From contig CAZJYI010000199.1 of the NCBI GenBank assembly GCA_964550025.1, positions 1 to 18,212 on the forward strand: a DNA stretch of 18,212 nucleotides. The letters are read 5' to 3'. Positions 1-7,907 of this stretch are shown here, piece by piece. The notes under the pieces were generated by a model. It saw only the letters and a list, made by a program, of their open reading frames with translations. It did no database searches and had not been told where the DNA came from. Origin of the DNA: CAZJYI01 sp964550025 (GTDB taxonomy: Bacteria; Verrucomicrobiota; Kiritimatiellia; UBA8416; CAYOBW01). Made by a program: the position numbers and the translations under genes. Position 1 is the stretch's first letter. The number at the start of each line of letters is the position of its first letter.

Positions 1-1677
1 CTCACCGATTCGCTGAAGTGCATCCCCGGTTGGGCGGACACGATCAAGCCGGACTATACCGGCTTCCACCACCGCGGGATCTACGGCAGTGCATACACGG
101 GAGGCTTCATCCCCCAGGCCGCCTTCGGCGTGTATCTGCTTCGCGACACCCCGTACGCCGTAGCATCGGAATCCGTGGAGAACCTAAGGCAGTTGATCTT
201 GACCTATCGTCTGTACTGCCGGAAGTACACCATGCCTTTCGGGATCCGCGGGCGAATGCCCCTTGGGACGTTCCATCTTCAACGGCTTGTGTTCTCGGGA
301 ATCCTCATTTACGCGTCCCCACTCGGCCTCGACGATGACGGGATGAAGGGCGTGTTCGCGCGGCTGTGGGACAGGGAGCACGTCGGGACCGACTTCCTCT
401 TCACCGGCGGCCGCGGCAAGATGTTCCGCGGCATGCACGCACTCGACATGTTGCGCGAGCTGGAAGCCGCGACGCCGCGACCGGAACCGCATCCGAACGG
501 CTTCTGGTACAAGCCGTACGGCGGCCTGGCCATCCAGCGCCGCGAGGACTGGATGGTCGCGGTCAAGGGGTTCAGCAAGTATGTCTGGGACTACGAGAAC
601 GGTTCGGGAGAGAACGTCTACGGCCAGTACGTGAGCCACGGCGCTCTGACGATCTTCGCCACCGGCGAGCCCGTCAGCGACAGCGCGAGCGGCTACCGGC
701 TCAACGACGGCTGGGACTGGTATCGCATGCCCGGCGCCACGGCAGTCCACTTCCCGATTCGGACTCGACGCGCACTGGCTCACCGCTCGTTCAGCCCCGA
801 AACGTTTCTGGGCGGTGTTTCGGCCGACGGCCAGAACGGGGTGTTCGGCATGGTGCTCAAGCAGGAGTCGTTTCCGGACGGAACCCGGATCAACCTCAAG
901 GCAAACAAGAGCGTGTTCTTCGTGGACGATCTTGTCGTCATGCTCGGCAGCGGCATTTCGGGCGGCGACGGGAAGCACGCCGTAGAGACAACCCTGTTCC
1001 AGTCGATCATGCCAGATGGCGCAACGTACGAGTTCTCGAAGTCGGCACTCACCGATCCGGCGGGCAACGGCTATCACGTGCCCGACACCACGAGTCTACG
1101 CCTCTTCCAGGGCAGGCAGAAGTCCTTCCGGCACGACGGGCGGACGCCGTCCGAGGGGAACTGCGCGGCGGCCTGGATCGATCATGGCCTGCATCCGACA
1201 AACGCCGGCTATGAGGCCGCCGTCACCATTCGAGGGCCGGCACGCAGAGACTACGAGGTGGTACGCAGGGATAGCGGACTGCACCAGGTGCACTTCCCGA
1301 GACGGAAACTGACGGGGTACGTCTTCTTCCAGCCCGGCAGAAGCACGGACAGCCTGGTCGCGAGTGTGAGTGCGCCCTGCCTGGCCATGGTCGAGGAGAC
1401 GCCGGGAGGGCTCCGAGTCGGCGTCGTCAATCCCGACCTGGGTCTCCTTCCGCCGCATGCGGAACCGCCGACGTTCAAGTTCATCGGCGATGGCGACAAC
1501 CAGTATCTCCCCAGCCGGCCACGACCCGTTGATGTCGTTCTGCACGGCCGCTGGAAACTCAGGGAATCGCACGGGAAGGTGACACTTGCTTCCCGGGGCA
1601 CGGACAAGACCGCGCTACACTTCAACTGTATTCACGGCATGGGCATCCGCGTGCTGCTATCTCGCCCCGAAAGGTAG
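1..1677 (+). CDS. PL8 family polysaccharide lyase, chondroitinase ABC-like (5' partial)
   Basis: The reading frame is open from the first base, so the N-terminal alpha/alpha toroid is cut off by the window edge and 558 C-terminal residues remain. The frame resembles chondroitin sulfate ABC lyase throughout, as recalled from that family. It has TGFHHRGIYGSAY (nt 58-96), YLLRDTPYAV, GIRGRMPL, VWDYENGSGENVYGQY, GWDWYRMPGATAVHFP and VETTLFQ. By alignment to the Proteus enzyme from memory, the catalytic His/Tyr/Arg/Glu set would be H24, Y32, R85 and E199 of the visible fragment; all four are present. The family cleaves uronic acid-containing glycosaminoglycans by beta-elimination, normally after export. 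Stop is TAG. It heads a plus-strand block of secreted proteins. The exact substrate (chondroitin, dermatan, hyaluronan or another uronan) cannot be read from sequence. Confidence 0.9.
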   Translation, partial: LTDSLKCIPGWADTIKPDYTGFHHRGIYGSAYTGGFIPQAAFGVYLLRDTPYAVASESVENLRQLILTYRLYCRKYTMPFGIRGRMPLGTFHLQRLVFSGILIYASPLGLDDDGMKGVFARLWDREHVGTDFLFTGGRGKMFRGMHALDMLRELEAATPRPEPHPNGFWYKPYGGLAIQRREDWMVAVKGFSKYVWDYENGSGENVYGQYVSHGALTIFATGEPVSDSASGYRLNDGWDWYRMPGATAVHFPIRTRRALAHRSFSPETFLGGVSADGQNGVFGMVLKQESFPDGTRINLKANKSVFFVDDLVVMLGSGISGGDGKHAVETTLFQSIMPDGATYEFSKSALTDPAGNGYHVPDTTSLRLFQGRQKSFRHDGRTPSEGNCAAAWIDHGLHPTNAGYEAAVTIRGPARRDYEVVRRDSGLHQVHFPRRKLTGYVFFQPGRSTDSLVASVSAPCLAMVEETPGGLRVGVVNPDLGLLPPHAEPPTFKFIGDGDNQYLPSRPRPVDVVLHGRWKLRESHGKVTLASRGTDKTALHFNCIHGMGIRVLLSRPER

Positions 1678-1717
1678 GGCAGGGAAGCCGTCTCTGTTGT
1701 CGCACCTGAACCGACTC

Positions 1718-1745
1718 TTGAACGCAGAGATATCGTATGTATGAT
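1718..1745 (+). promoter_or_regulatory. Sigma70-type promoter of the EF-hand gene
   Basis: TTGAAC (1718-1723), a 16-base spacer and TATGAT (1740-1745, five of six consensus bases) lie just upstream of the EF-hand gene. Transcription would begin near 1752, leaving a leader of about 28 bases that contains GAGG at 1771-1774. The -10 box covers the ATG at 1741, which rules that codon out as the start. Confidence 0.6.
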
Positions 1746-1779
1746 CATCACATTTCCCAGTAGTATGCGTGAGGTGAAA

Positions 1780-2430
1780 ATGAAGATCTTCCTGCTCATC
1801 GCGATTGTGGCTTTCGCCGGTCTCGCCAACGAACCGGCGGAACCGACCTCGGAGCCGGTCCCGCTGGAGACCAAGACGCGACTCGGACGCAAGTGTCCGG
1901 CCGACAAGACCACGGTCGGCGGAGTGGACGTGCGGGACGTGCTCAAAATGCTCGGTGCCAAAACCGTGACGGGGGCTACGAACAAAGAACTGACCTCGTA
2001 CGCGGCCATCTTCGACCGCCTCGATGCGGACCGGGACGGAAGACACTCCAGGAAAGAGTACATCGAAGACGGCAAACACATGACCCCGCAGGTGCGGCGC
2101 GGCATCTTCGGGGCGGCGGACAACAATGGCGATGACTTTGTGACTCGCTGCGAGTACGTTCTGAACCGAATCATCACGGACGAGGCCAAGGGGATTGTCC
2201 AGCGCACTGATGCCGACCGGAACGGCCGCATTCACAAAGCAGAGTTCGTCGCCGGCGCCCCCATGGCGGACAAGCGTTTGGCCGCGGCCGTGTTCCGGGC
2301 GCTCGATTCCAACGGTGACGGTGCCATCACCATCCCCGAGTACCTGCGCGTGTGGGGTGGTTGGGCGAGACCGAACTACAAGCTCCAGGAGCAAGCCGTG
2401 CGCGCCCGGCTGCGGGACCTCGGGAAGTGA
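1780..2430 (+). CDS. Secreted protein with four EF-hand calcium-binding loops
   Basis: The protein has 216 residues. The start at 1780 is preferred because GAGG sits five bases upstream and because an earlier ATG (1741) lies inside the -10 box. A hydrophobic leader (MKIFLLIAIVAFAGLA) is followed by a Pro/Glu-rich linker, indicating export. Four EF-hand loops are visible: DADRDGRHSRKE (82-93), DNNGDDFVTRCE (114-125, with Asp in place of Gly at loop position 6), DADRNGRIHKAE (144-155) and DSNGDGAITIPE (176-187). All keep the +1, +3, +5 and +12 ligand positions. No catalytic domain is present. The likely role is calcium binding or calcium-dependent scaffolding outside the cytoplasm, and a link to the neighbouring polysaccharide enzymes is inferred from position only. 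Confidence 0.85.
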   Translation: MKIFLLIAIVAFAGLANEPAEPTSEPVPLETKTRLGRKCPADKTTVGGVDVRDVLKMLGAKTVTGATNKELTSYAAIFDRLDADRDGRHSRKEYIEDGKHMTPQVRRGIFGAADNNGDDFVTRCEYVLNRIITDEAKGIVQRTDADRNGRIHKAEFVAGAPMADKRLAAAVFRALDSNGDGAITIPEYLRVWGGWARPNYKLQEQAVRARLRDLGK

Positions 2431-2455
2431 GAACAGACCGCATGGCGGTTCAGTG

Positions 2456-2484
2456 TTGATAGCAGAACAGGGAAGACTCATACT
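2456..2484 (+). promoter_or_regulatory. Possible promoter of the nucleotidyltransferase module
   Basis: TTGATA (2456-2461), a 17-base spacer and CATACT (2479-2484, four of six consensus bases) lie in the 70-base gap after the EF-hand gene. Transcription would start near 2490. This leaves a very short leader for the GTG at 2501, so the call is tentative. Confidence 0.3.
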
Positions 2485-2500
2485 GGAGGCAAGGTGAACG

Positions 2501-2689
2501 GTGGACACGATGAAGCGTGAGGAGTCCGACTCCGCGTGGGAACGGGCGAGGGCATACGGCTGCGACATGGCGTTGCTTGAGGAGAGGCTGCACCGCACAC
2601 CAGCAGAGAGGATCCAGCTTCACCAACGGGCACTGGAGGCAGCGACTATGCTACGACAGGCGATGGAGGAATCGCGTGCAGGACTCTGA
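2501..2689 (+). CDS. Small helical protein paired with a nucleotidyltransferase
   Basis: A 62-residue, highly charged protein predicted to be almost entirely helical (repeated Glu/Arg/Ala with TPAERIQLHQRALEAA). The start is the GTG at 2501, preceded by AAGGTG; the in-frame ATG at 2510 is an alternative. It has no signal peptide, membrane segment or DNA-binding motif that I can name. Proteins of this form (AYG-DxxLLE-RTPAERI-HQRALE) are commonly found directly upstream of MNT-fold nucleotidyltransferases, and here it overlaps the next gene by 14 bases. The overlap implies translational coupling and suggests a stoichiometric partner, possibly the neutralising half of a toxin-antitoxin-like pair. 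That role is inferred. Confidence 0.7.
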   Translation: MDTMKREESDSAWERARAYGCDMALLEERLHRTPAERIQLHQRALEAATMLRQAMEESRAGL

Positions 2690-3167
2690 TCTGTTGCTGA
2701 AGCGTTTGATCCATCACGACGTTGAGTTCGTTATTGTCGGCGGTTTCGCCGCGGTGGCCCATGGCGTCACGCTTGTTACCCAGGACATGGACGTTTGCTG
2801 TCGCTTCTCGGTTGAGAATCTCCTCCGGCTGCAGAGCGCAATAGAAGGTCTCCATCCCGTACATCGAATCACCCCACAGCGCCTGCCGTTGGCACTGACC
2901 GCCGAGAATTGCCGGGGATTGAAGAACCTCTCCATCTCCACTGACATCGGAGTGCTTGACTGCCTCGGCTCTATCGCGGGTCTCGGGGATTACGATGCCG
3001 TACTTGAGAGTAGCGTGCAGATTGAGCTTGATGTCGGAACCTGTCGGGTTCTTACCGTTGATTCTCTAATCAAGTCGAAACGGGCCATGGGCCGCCCGCG
3101 CGACATCGAGGCCGTTATGCAGCTTGAGGCGATCAAGGAGAGGAGTCATCCGGATGGTAGTCGGTGA
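2676..3167 (+). CDS. MNT-fold nucleotidyltransferase family protein
   Basis: The 163-residue protein starts at GTG 2676, with GGAGG at 2665-2669 six bases upstream. A longer open frame extends 5' but would be entirely out of frame over the upstream gene. The nucleotidyltransferase signature is clear: VGGFAAVAHG (G22, G23) followed by TQDMDV with D37 and D39, and a third candidate acidic ligand D95 in VLDCLG. The C-terminal helical part (DSLIKSKRAMGRPRDIEAV) is typical of this AbiEii/DUF1814-like superfamily. Members transfer nucleotides to protein or RNA targets, and several act as toxins or antitoxins. It is coupled to the 62-residue protein and lies between two secreted-enzyme genes, consistent with an accessory defence or TA module. 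Target and directionality cannot be read here. Confidence 0.8.
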   Translation: MQDSDLLLKRLIHHDVEFVIVGGFAAVAHGVTLVTQDMDVCCRFSVENLLRLQSAIEGLHPVHRITPQRLPLALTAENCRGLKNLSISTDIGVLDCLGSIAGLGDYDAVLESSVQIELDVGTCRVLTVDSLIKSKRAMGRPRDIEAVMQLEAIKERSHPDGSR

Positions 3168-3265
3168 CAACGTCAGCACTCGAAGTGCGTCTGCTTGAGG
3201 TGGGCTACGTTCCCGTCTTTCGTCCTCTCGGTCTACTCGGCAGCGAACCACAGAAAGGAATCCCC

Positions 3266-4939
3266 GTGAAACGTGTATTCGCCCTGCTCACCGCCCTTTC
3301 CCTGACGCCCCTGCAGAGCCAGGGAGGGCTGACGATCGTCAACGGCGACTTCAGTGATCTGAGCGGACTGACACCGGGGCGGGACGGGTGGTACGGCGGC
3401 GTGCCCAAAGGGTGGGTCGGTTCCGGCAACACGTACGCCGTCCACAAGAAACGGGGCGCAGTGCCGCCGACCTGTAACCCATCCACGCTCGGCTTCTTCC
3501 GCCAGCGCGTTGGCGCCGTGCACAAGGCATCGGACGTCACGCTCACGTTCGATGTCTCAGAACCGTGGAAGCCGGACTGCGTTCTGAACGCCGCCATTCT
3601 GGATGGGGACCTGGTGGAGCTGGCATCGGGAGACTTCTCTCCCGGCGTGAAGCAGACGCTCACGGCGAAAGGGGTGCCCGCGGGCACGGCCATCATCGTC
3701 GCTTTTGGCGCCGCCCGGTCTACGCCGGGACTCGACAACGTGTCGGTATCGGCCAGGGAGACGACCGCCCCCACCCCGGCGCCGAAGCCCACCGCGGAAT
3801 CGGAGGCACCCATCACCGTGGCGTGTTATTACTTCGGCAACTACCATCCCAACGATCCGCGCAATGAAGAGCAGAAGGGCAAGGGCTGGTCGGAGTGGGA
3901 ACTGGTCAAGGCGGCCAAACCGCGCTTCCCGGGTCATCGACAACCGACCGTGCCGCTCTGGGGATACACCGACGAGTCGGATCCCAAAGCCATGGCTCAG
4001 AAGATCGATGCGGCGGCCGACCACGGGATCGACGCGTTCATATTCGACTGGTACTACTACAACGACGGCCCCTTCCTCGACCGGCCGATAGACGAGGGTT
4101 TTCTCAAGGCAGAGAACAACCACCGCTTGAAGTTCGCGTTCATGTGGGCCAACCACGATTGGATCGACATCCACCCCTACCGGCGCGGGGCGAAGCGGAC
4201 CGTTCTCTATCCGGGCGTGGTTACGCCTGAGAGTTTCGAGAGGATCTGCGACCACGTAATCCGCTCCTACTTCAAGCACCCCTCCTACTGGCGGATCGAA
4301 GGCAAGCCGTACTTCTCTTTCTACGAACTTTCCAAGCTCATGGCGGGATTCGGTTCGGTTGAGGCCACGCGCGCGGCCCTCGACGCATTCCGCGCAAAGA
4401 CGAAGGCGGCCGGTCTGCCGGGGCTGCATATCAACGCCGTTGTCTGGGGCCGGCCCATCCTCCCCGGCGAGAAGAAACCGGCCGACGCCGGAGCGCTTGT
4501 CAAGGACCTGGGGTTCAATTCGGTCACCTCGTATGTCTGGATCCACCACGTGCGGCTGCCGAAGCGGCAAACGGACTACGATTTCGTCCGCGACGCGTAC
4601 TTCCGCTACTGGAACCAGGCCGAGAAGAAGTTCGATGTGCCCTACTACCCGAACGTGACTATGGGCTGGGACTCCAGCCCGCGTGCTCACCAGGATGACA
4701 AGTTCGAGAACGTCGGCTACCCCTTCATGAACACCATCGGCGGAAACACGCCTGAACGGTTCCGGGAGGCGCTGGCCATGACCAAACGGCGCCTGCGTGC
4801 GCAAACCGACAGTCCCCGCATCCTCAACATCAACTGCTGGAACGAATGGACCGAGGGCAGCTACCTGGAACCGGATACCGTGCACGGCATGAAATACCTT
4901 GAAGCGGTACGGGATGTGTTCGGGCGGCAAGCGAAGTGA
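3266..4939 (+). CDS. Secreted WbsX / GH99-like domain protein with N-terminal beta-sandwich
   Basis: The 557-residue protein starts at GTG 3266, with AAAGGAA five bases upstream. The frame extends to 3164 without a credible signal for initiation, while VKRVFALLTALSLTPLQSQ from 3266 reads as a signal peptide. Residues about 22-165 form a beta-rich domain (IVNGDFSDLSG... LDNVSVSA) of the carbohydrate-binding type. A Pro/Thr/Ala linker (about 168-180) leads to a WbsX/GH99-like barrel: ACYYFGNYHPND, GWSEWELVKAA, GIDAFIFDWYYYNDGPFLD, FMWANHDW and a terminal WNEWTEGSYLEPD (W525 to D537). The family includes endo-mannosidase-like hydrolases and proteins once called WbsX glycosyltransferases. The signal peptide and binding domain favour a hydrolase acting on exported or environmental glycans. 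Substrate unknown. Confidence 0.85.
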   Translation: MKRVFALLTALSLTPLQSQGGLTIVNGDFSDLSGLTPGRDGWYGGVPKGWVGSGNTYAVHKKRGAVPPTCNPSTLGFFRQRVGAVHKASDVTLTFDVSEPWKPDCVLNAAILDGDLVELASGDFSPGVKQTLTAKGVPAGTAIIVAFGAARSTPGLDNVSVSARETTAPTPAPKPTAESEAPITVACYYFGNYHPNDPRNEEQKGKGWSEWELVKAAKPRFPGHRQPTVPLWGYTDESDPKAMAQKIDAAADHGIDAFIFDWYYYNDGPFLDRPIDEGFLKAENNHRLKFAFMWANHDWIDIHPYRRGAKRTVLYPGVVTPESFERICDHVIRSYFKHPSYWRIEGKPYFSFYELSKLMAGFGSVEATRAALDAFRAKTKAAGLPGLHINAVVWGRPILPGEKKPADAGALVKDLGFNSVTSYVWIHHVRLPKRQTDYDFVRDAYFRYWNQAEKKFDVPYYPNVTMGWDSSPRAHQDDKFENVGYPFMNTIGGNTPERFREALAMTKRRLRAQTDSPRILNINCWNEWTEGSYLEPDTVHGMKYLEAVRDVFGRQAK

Positions 4940-5066
4940 AGCGATCCGGCGTGGCCTCCGGCCTGTCCGGACACTTGCTCGCCACGCTTGGCCGCCGCTC
5001 CTACTCGGGTACGCTCACCCGACTCACTTCGTCGGAAGGGCGCAGCCAAACCAGCGAGGAGAAACC

Positions 5067-7565
5067 GTGAGAAGGTACGTCGCCATCACCGCGCTACTCG
5101 TCTCTATCTGCTCCGCACGCGGGGCGCCGGGTGCGGAACACATCCGGATCGTGGAAGAAGGCAAGCCCCTCGCCGCGGTTGTCGTGCCGGCCGATGCGTC
5201 AAGGCAGGACCTCGCGGCGGCCAACCTGCTGGCCCGGTACGTCAACGCGTCCTCGGGGGCGGAGCTCCCGGTGGTCGACGAATCGAAACTCGCGGAGTCA
5301 TCGCCGACTGTCAGGGTTCACGTGGGACAGACTGAACGCGTGAAGAGACTGGACCTGGGGCTGGACCGAATGGACGATGACGGATTCGTCATCAAGAGCG
5401 TCGTCAATGCCGACATCGCGATCGTCGGACCCACGGACTTCGGTACGGAGTACGGTGTGTATGAGTTCCTCGAGCGCTACATCGGGGTACGATGGCTGAT
5501 GCCGGGCGAAAACGGCGATGACGTCCCTGAACACACGACGATCGATGTGTCCATCGAGGAGGTACGGCAGGAACCGGCCTTCTTCTCCCGGCTCTTCAGC
5601 GGGCTGCGCACCGACGCGCAGCGCACCTGGGCGCGCCGCAACCGCATGCACGGGCGCGTGAGCTTTCACCACAACCTGCTGCGCCTGTTCCCGCCCGAAA
5701 CGTACACCCGGACGCACCCGCACTTCTTCCCCGTCATCAAGAGCCGACAGAAGGGTGAAGGGCACGGGCCGGACGGCCGCTTCCTGCCGCCGACAAACGA
5801 CACGCATGGCTGGCAGCCCTGCTTTGCCGCAACGGGAATGGTCGAGGAGGCCATCAAGAACATCTGCGCCCATTTCGACGAACACCCGCACGCCTCGTCG
5901 TACTCCCTCGGCGTGAACGACAGCAGCGGCCACTGCGAGTGTGAGCGCTGTGGCAGCCGGGACACCGGGGAGACCAACTTCCTTGGACGGCGCGACGTCT
6001 CCGACAGCTACTTTGGGTGGTGCAACCGGGTAGTCGAGGGAGTGTTGAGACGGCATCCCGGCAAGGTCTTCGGCTGCCTGGCCTACAGCGAGATCGCGCA
6101 GCCACCCGCACGGGTCAAGGTCCATCCAGCCGTGATTCCATTCATGACCTACGATCGCATGAAATGGGTCGACCCGGAACTGCGCACCGAGGGCGAGGCC
6201 ATGACGAAGCGATGGCGGGAGGCCTGCCCGACCATCGGATGGTACGACTACATCTACGGCTCGGCCTACTGCGTGCCTCGCGTGTGGTTCCACCACATGG
6301 CCGACTACTACCGCTTCGCGCATGCAAACGGCGTGCGCGCACTCTACGCCGAAGCCTATCCGAACTGGGGAGAGGGGCCGAAGCTGTACGTGTCGCTGAA
6401 GCTCCAGTGGGACCCGCATCTGGACGTGGACGTGCTGCTCCGTGACTGGTACGTGCGCGCGGTCGGCGAAGATGCCGCGGATGACCTGGCGGCCTACTAT
6501 GCGCATTGGGAGGACTTCTGGACCCGCCGCATTCTCGGATCGAAGTGGTTCCGCAAACACGGGCAGTACCTGCCGTTCGGCAATCCGTCATACCTGGCGG
6601 ACGTAAGCGAAGATGAGGTGGCTGAGTGCCGCGCACGGCTCGAACGGGTCGTTGAGAGGGCCGGGACACCTAAACAGAAAACGCGGGCCCGACTCCTGTT
6701 GCACGCGTTTGAGTACTACGAGGCGTCTGTCATTGCCTACGCGGCTACGGCAGAATCGTCCCGGCAGTCCATACGAAACGAGTCCGAGGCCCTCGGTGTT
6801 CTGGCTGCGTCCGAACGCTACGTTCATATGGCGGAGAAACGCAAGCGGCTCGCGACCGAAGTCTTCCCGAAACACCCTGTTCTCCGGCACGGTTCGGGAT
6901 GGGACCGGCTTCCGTTGGTGCGGGGAGAGAACTGGACGGCGGGCCTGCCCTGGACGGCACTCAGTTGGGCGCTGCAGTCGGACGGTCCGCTACGGAAACG
7001 GGTCCGTGAGATCGCCGCACGGGAGCATCATCTTCTCAGCGACCACGCCCGGCTCACGTTGGCCATGATCGATGGGCGTCCCAAGCCGCTTTCCGGGAAC
7101 CCCTCCTTCGAGGCCGCCGACGGCAATTGGCCAAAACCCTGGAGCCGGTGGGTCAAATGGGGAACCGGCGCAATGTCGCCGAGCCCCGACGCCGCACGCA
7201 CGGGGAACCTCGGCATCCTCTGCAGAGGCGTGAAACGCGGCGGCCCGCACCAGGTACTCCCGGTAGCCCCCGGCAGGTACGGCGCCGTCGCCTTCGTAAG
7301 GGTGCCGCACAAGCCGGCGGGAGACGCCACGGTCACGTTGGGCATGACGCTGTTGGACGAGGATGGAACCAACCTGCCCTCAGACCACCTGTCCGCCAGC
7401 ATCCGGGCCATCGCCGGGGACTGGACGCCCATTGCCGTGGCGGGCAACGTGCCGGCCAATGTCGACGGCAAAACAGTGACGTCCGCCAGGTTGATCGTCA
7501 TCGTGGACGGCTTTGCGCCGCAGGACGAAGTGCACATCGACGACGTGGCCGTGTTTCGGCTGTAG
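5067..7565 (+). CDS. Secreted DUF4838 domain protein (glycoside hydrolase-like)
   Basis: The 832-residue protein starts at GTG 5067, with GAGGAG at 5056-5061 five bases upstream. The open frame continues further 5' but overlaps the preceding gene and lacks a signal. Residues 1-23 form a signal peptide (VRRYVAITALLVSICSA). Residues about 24-160 match the alpha-glucuronidase N-terminal type of domain (AAANLLARYVNASSGAELP, GTEYGVYEFLERYIGVRW). A DUF4838 core follows, with SLGVNDSSGHCECERC, PFMTYDRMKW, GWYDYIYGS and ALYAEAYPNWG. The C-terminal part from about 670 is a beta-sandwich (GNPSFEAADGNW... HIDDVAVFRL), probably carbohydrate-binding. DUF4838 proteins are abundant in polysaccharide-degrading Bacteroidota and PVC bacteria; the reaction is not established. 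It lies 127 bases after the GH99-like gene with no clear promoter in the gap, so co-transcription is likely. Confidence 0.85.
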   Translation: MRRYVAITALLVSICSARGAPGAEHIRIVEEGKPLAAVVVPADASRQDLAAANLLARYVNASSGAELPVVDESKLAESSPTVRVHVGQTERVKRLDLGLDRMDDDGFVIKSVVNADIAIVGPTDFGTEYGVYEFLERYIGVRWLMPGENGDDVPEHTTIDVSIEEVRQEPAFFSRLFSGLRTDAQRTWARRNRMHGRVSFHHNLLRLFPPETYTRTHPHFFPVIKSRQKGEGHGPDGRFLPPTNDTHGWQPCFAATGMVEEAIKNICAHFDEHPHASSYSLGVNDSSGHCECERCGSRDTGETNFLGRRDVSDSYFGWCNRVVEGVLRRHPGKVFGCLAYSEIAQPPARVKVHPAVIPFMTYDRMKWVDPELRTEGEAMTKRWREACPTIGWYDYIYGSAYCVPRVWFHHMADYYRFAHANGVRALYAEAYPNWGEGPKLYVSLKLQWDPHLDVDVLLRDWYVRAVGEDAADDLAAYYAHWEDFWTRRILGSKWFRKHGQYLPFGNPSYLADVSEDEVAECRARLERVVERAGTPKQKTRARLLLHAFEYYEASVIAYAATAESSRQSIRNESEALGVLAASERYVHMAEKRKRLATEVFPKHPVLRHGSGWDRLPLVRGENWTAGLPWTALSWALQSDGPLRKRVREIAAREHHLLSDHARLTLAMIDGRPKPLSGNPSFEAADGNWPKPWSRWVKWGTGAMSPSPDAARTGNLGILCRGVKRGGPHQVLPVAPGRYGAVAFVRVPHKPAGDATVTLGMTLLDEDGTNLPSDHLSASIRAIAGDWTPIAVAGNVPANVDGKTVTSARLIVIVDGFAPQDEVHIDDVAVFRL

Positions 7566-7907
7566 CAGAACGTTACCCGAACCGCACGAACTCGAGTCAC
7601 TTGCCGTCATCGACCGCCACACGCAGCCTGGACAACACGCTGTTCTGGCCCTCGAGGCAGGAGGCGCTCAGCCTCAGGCGGCCGTCATGTGAATCGGTCG
7701 CCGCAGTTGATGTCGCACCAGCTCAAAACGGGGCCGACGCTGTGGGTTGGGTACTGGTCGTGGTTGTGCGTTCGATATCCACTCTATCGTCTGTATCGGC
7801 AATGGCTGCACGAGGGCTGAAGGGCCACGGTTCGCTGGTTCATTCCGCCTTCCCGTTGAGAGGATGCGTGAAGCTCCCCTGTCCGTTCGCGCCGGGAGGG
7901 TGGCTGC
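7566..7907. other. Convergent intergenic region, with a possible coding remnant
   Basis: This 342-base spacer separates the plus-strand block from the minus-strand block. I see no gene, tRNA or hairpin with a T-run. On the minus strand an open stretch of 41 codons (7722 down to the TGA at 7597-7599) has no start codon in a good context. It encodes DSHDGRLRLSASCLEG followed by QNSVLSRLRVAVDDGK, which reads like the C-terminus of a real protein. It may be the degraded 3' end of a lost gene. A weak ATG with GGAAGGCGG before it near 7850 on the minus strand stops after 19 codons. Confidence 0.35.

Noticed and set aside
3557..4930. Long minus-strand open frame of 457 codons
   Set aside because: Shadow of the GH99-like gene. 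No domain, no ribosome site, and the opposite strand carries clear family motifs.
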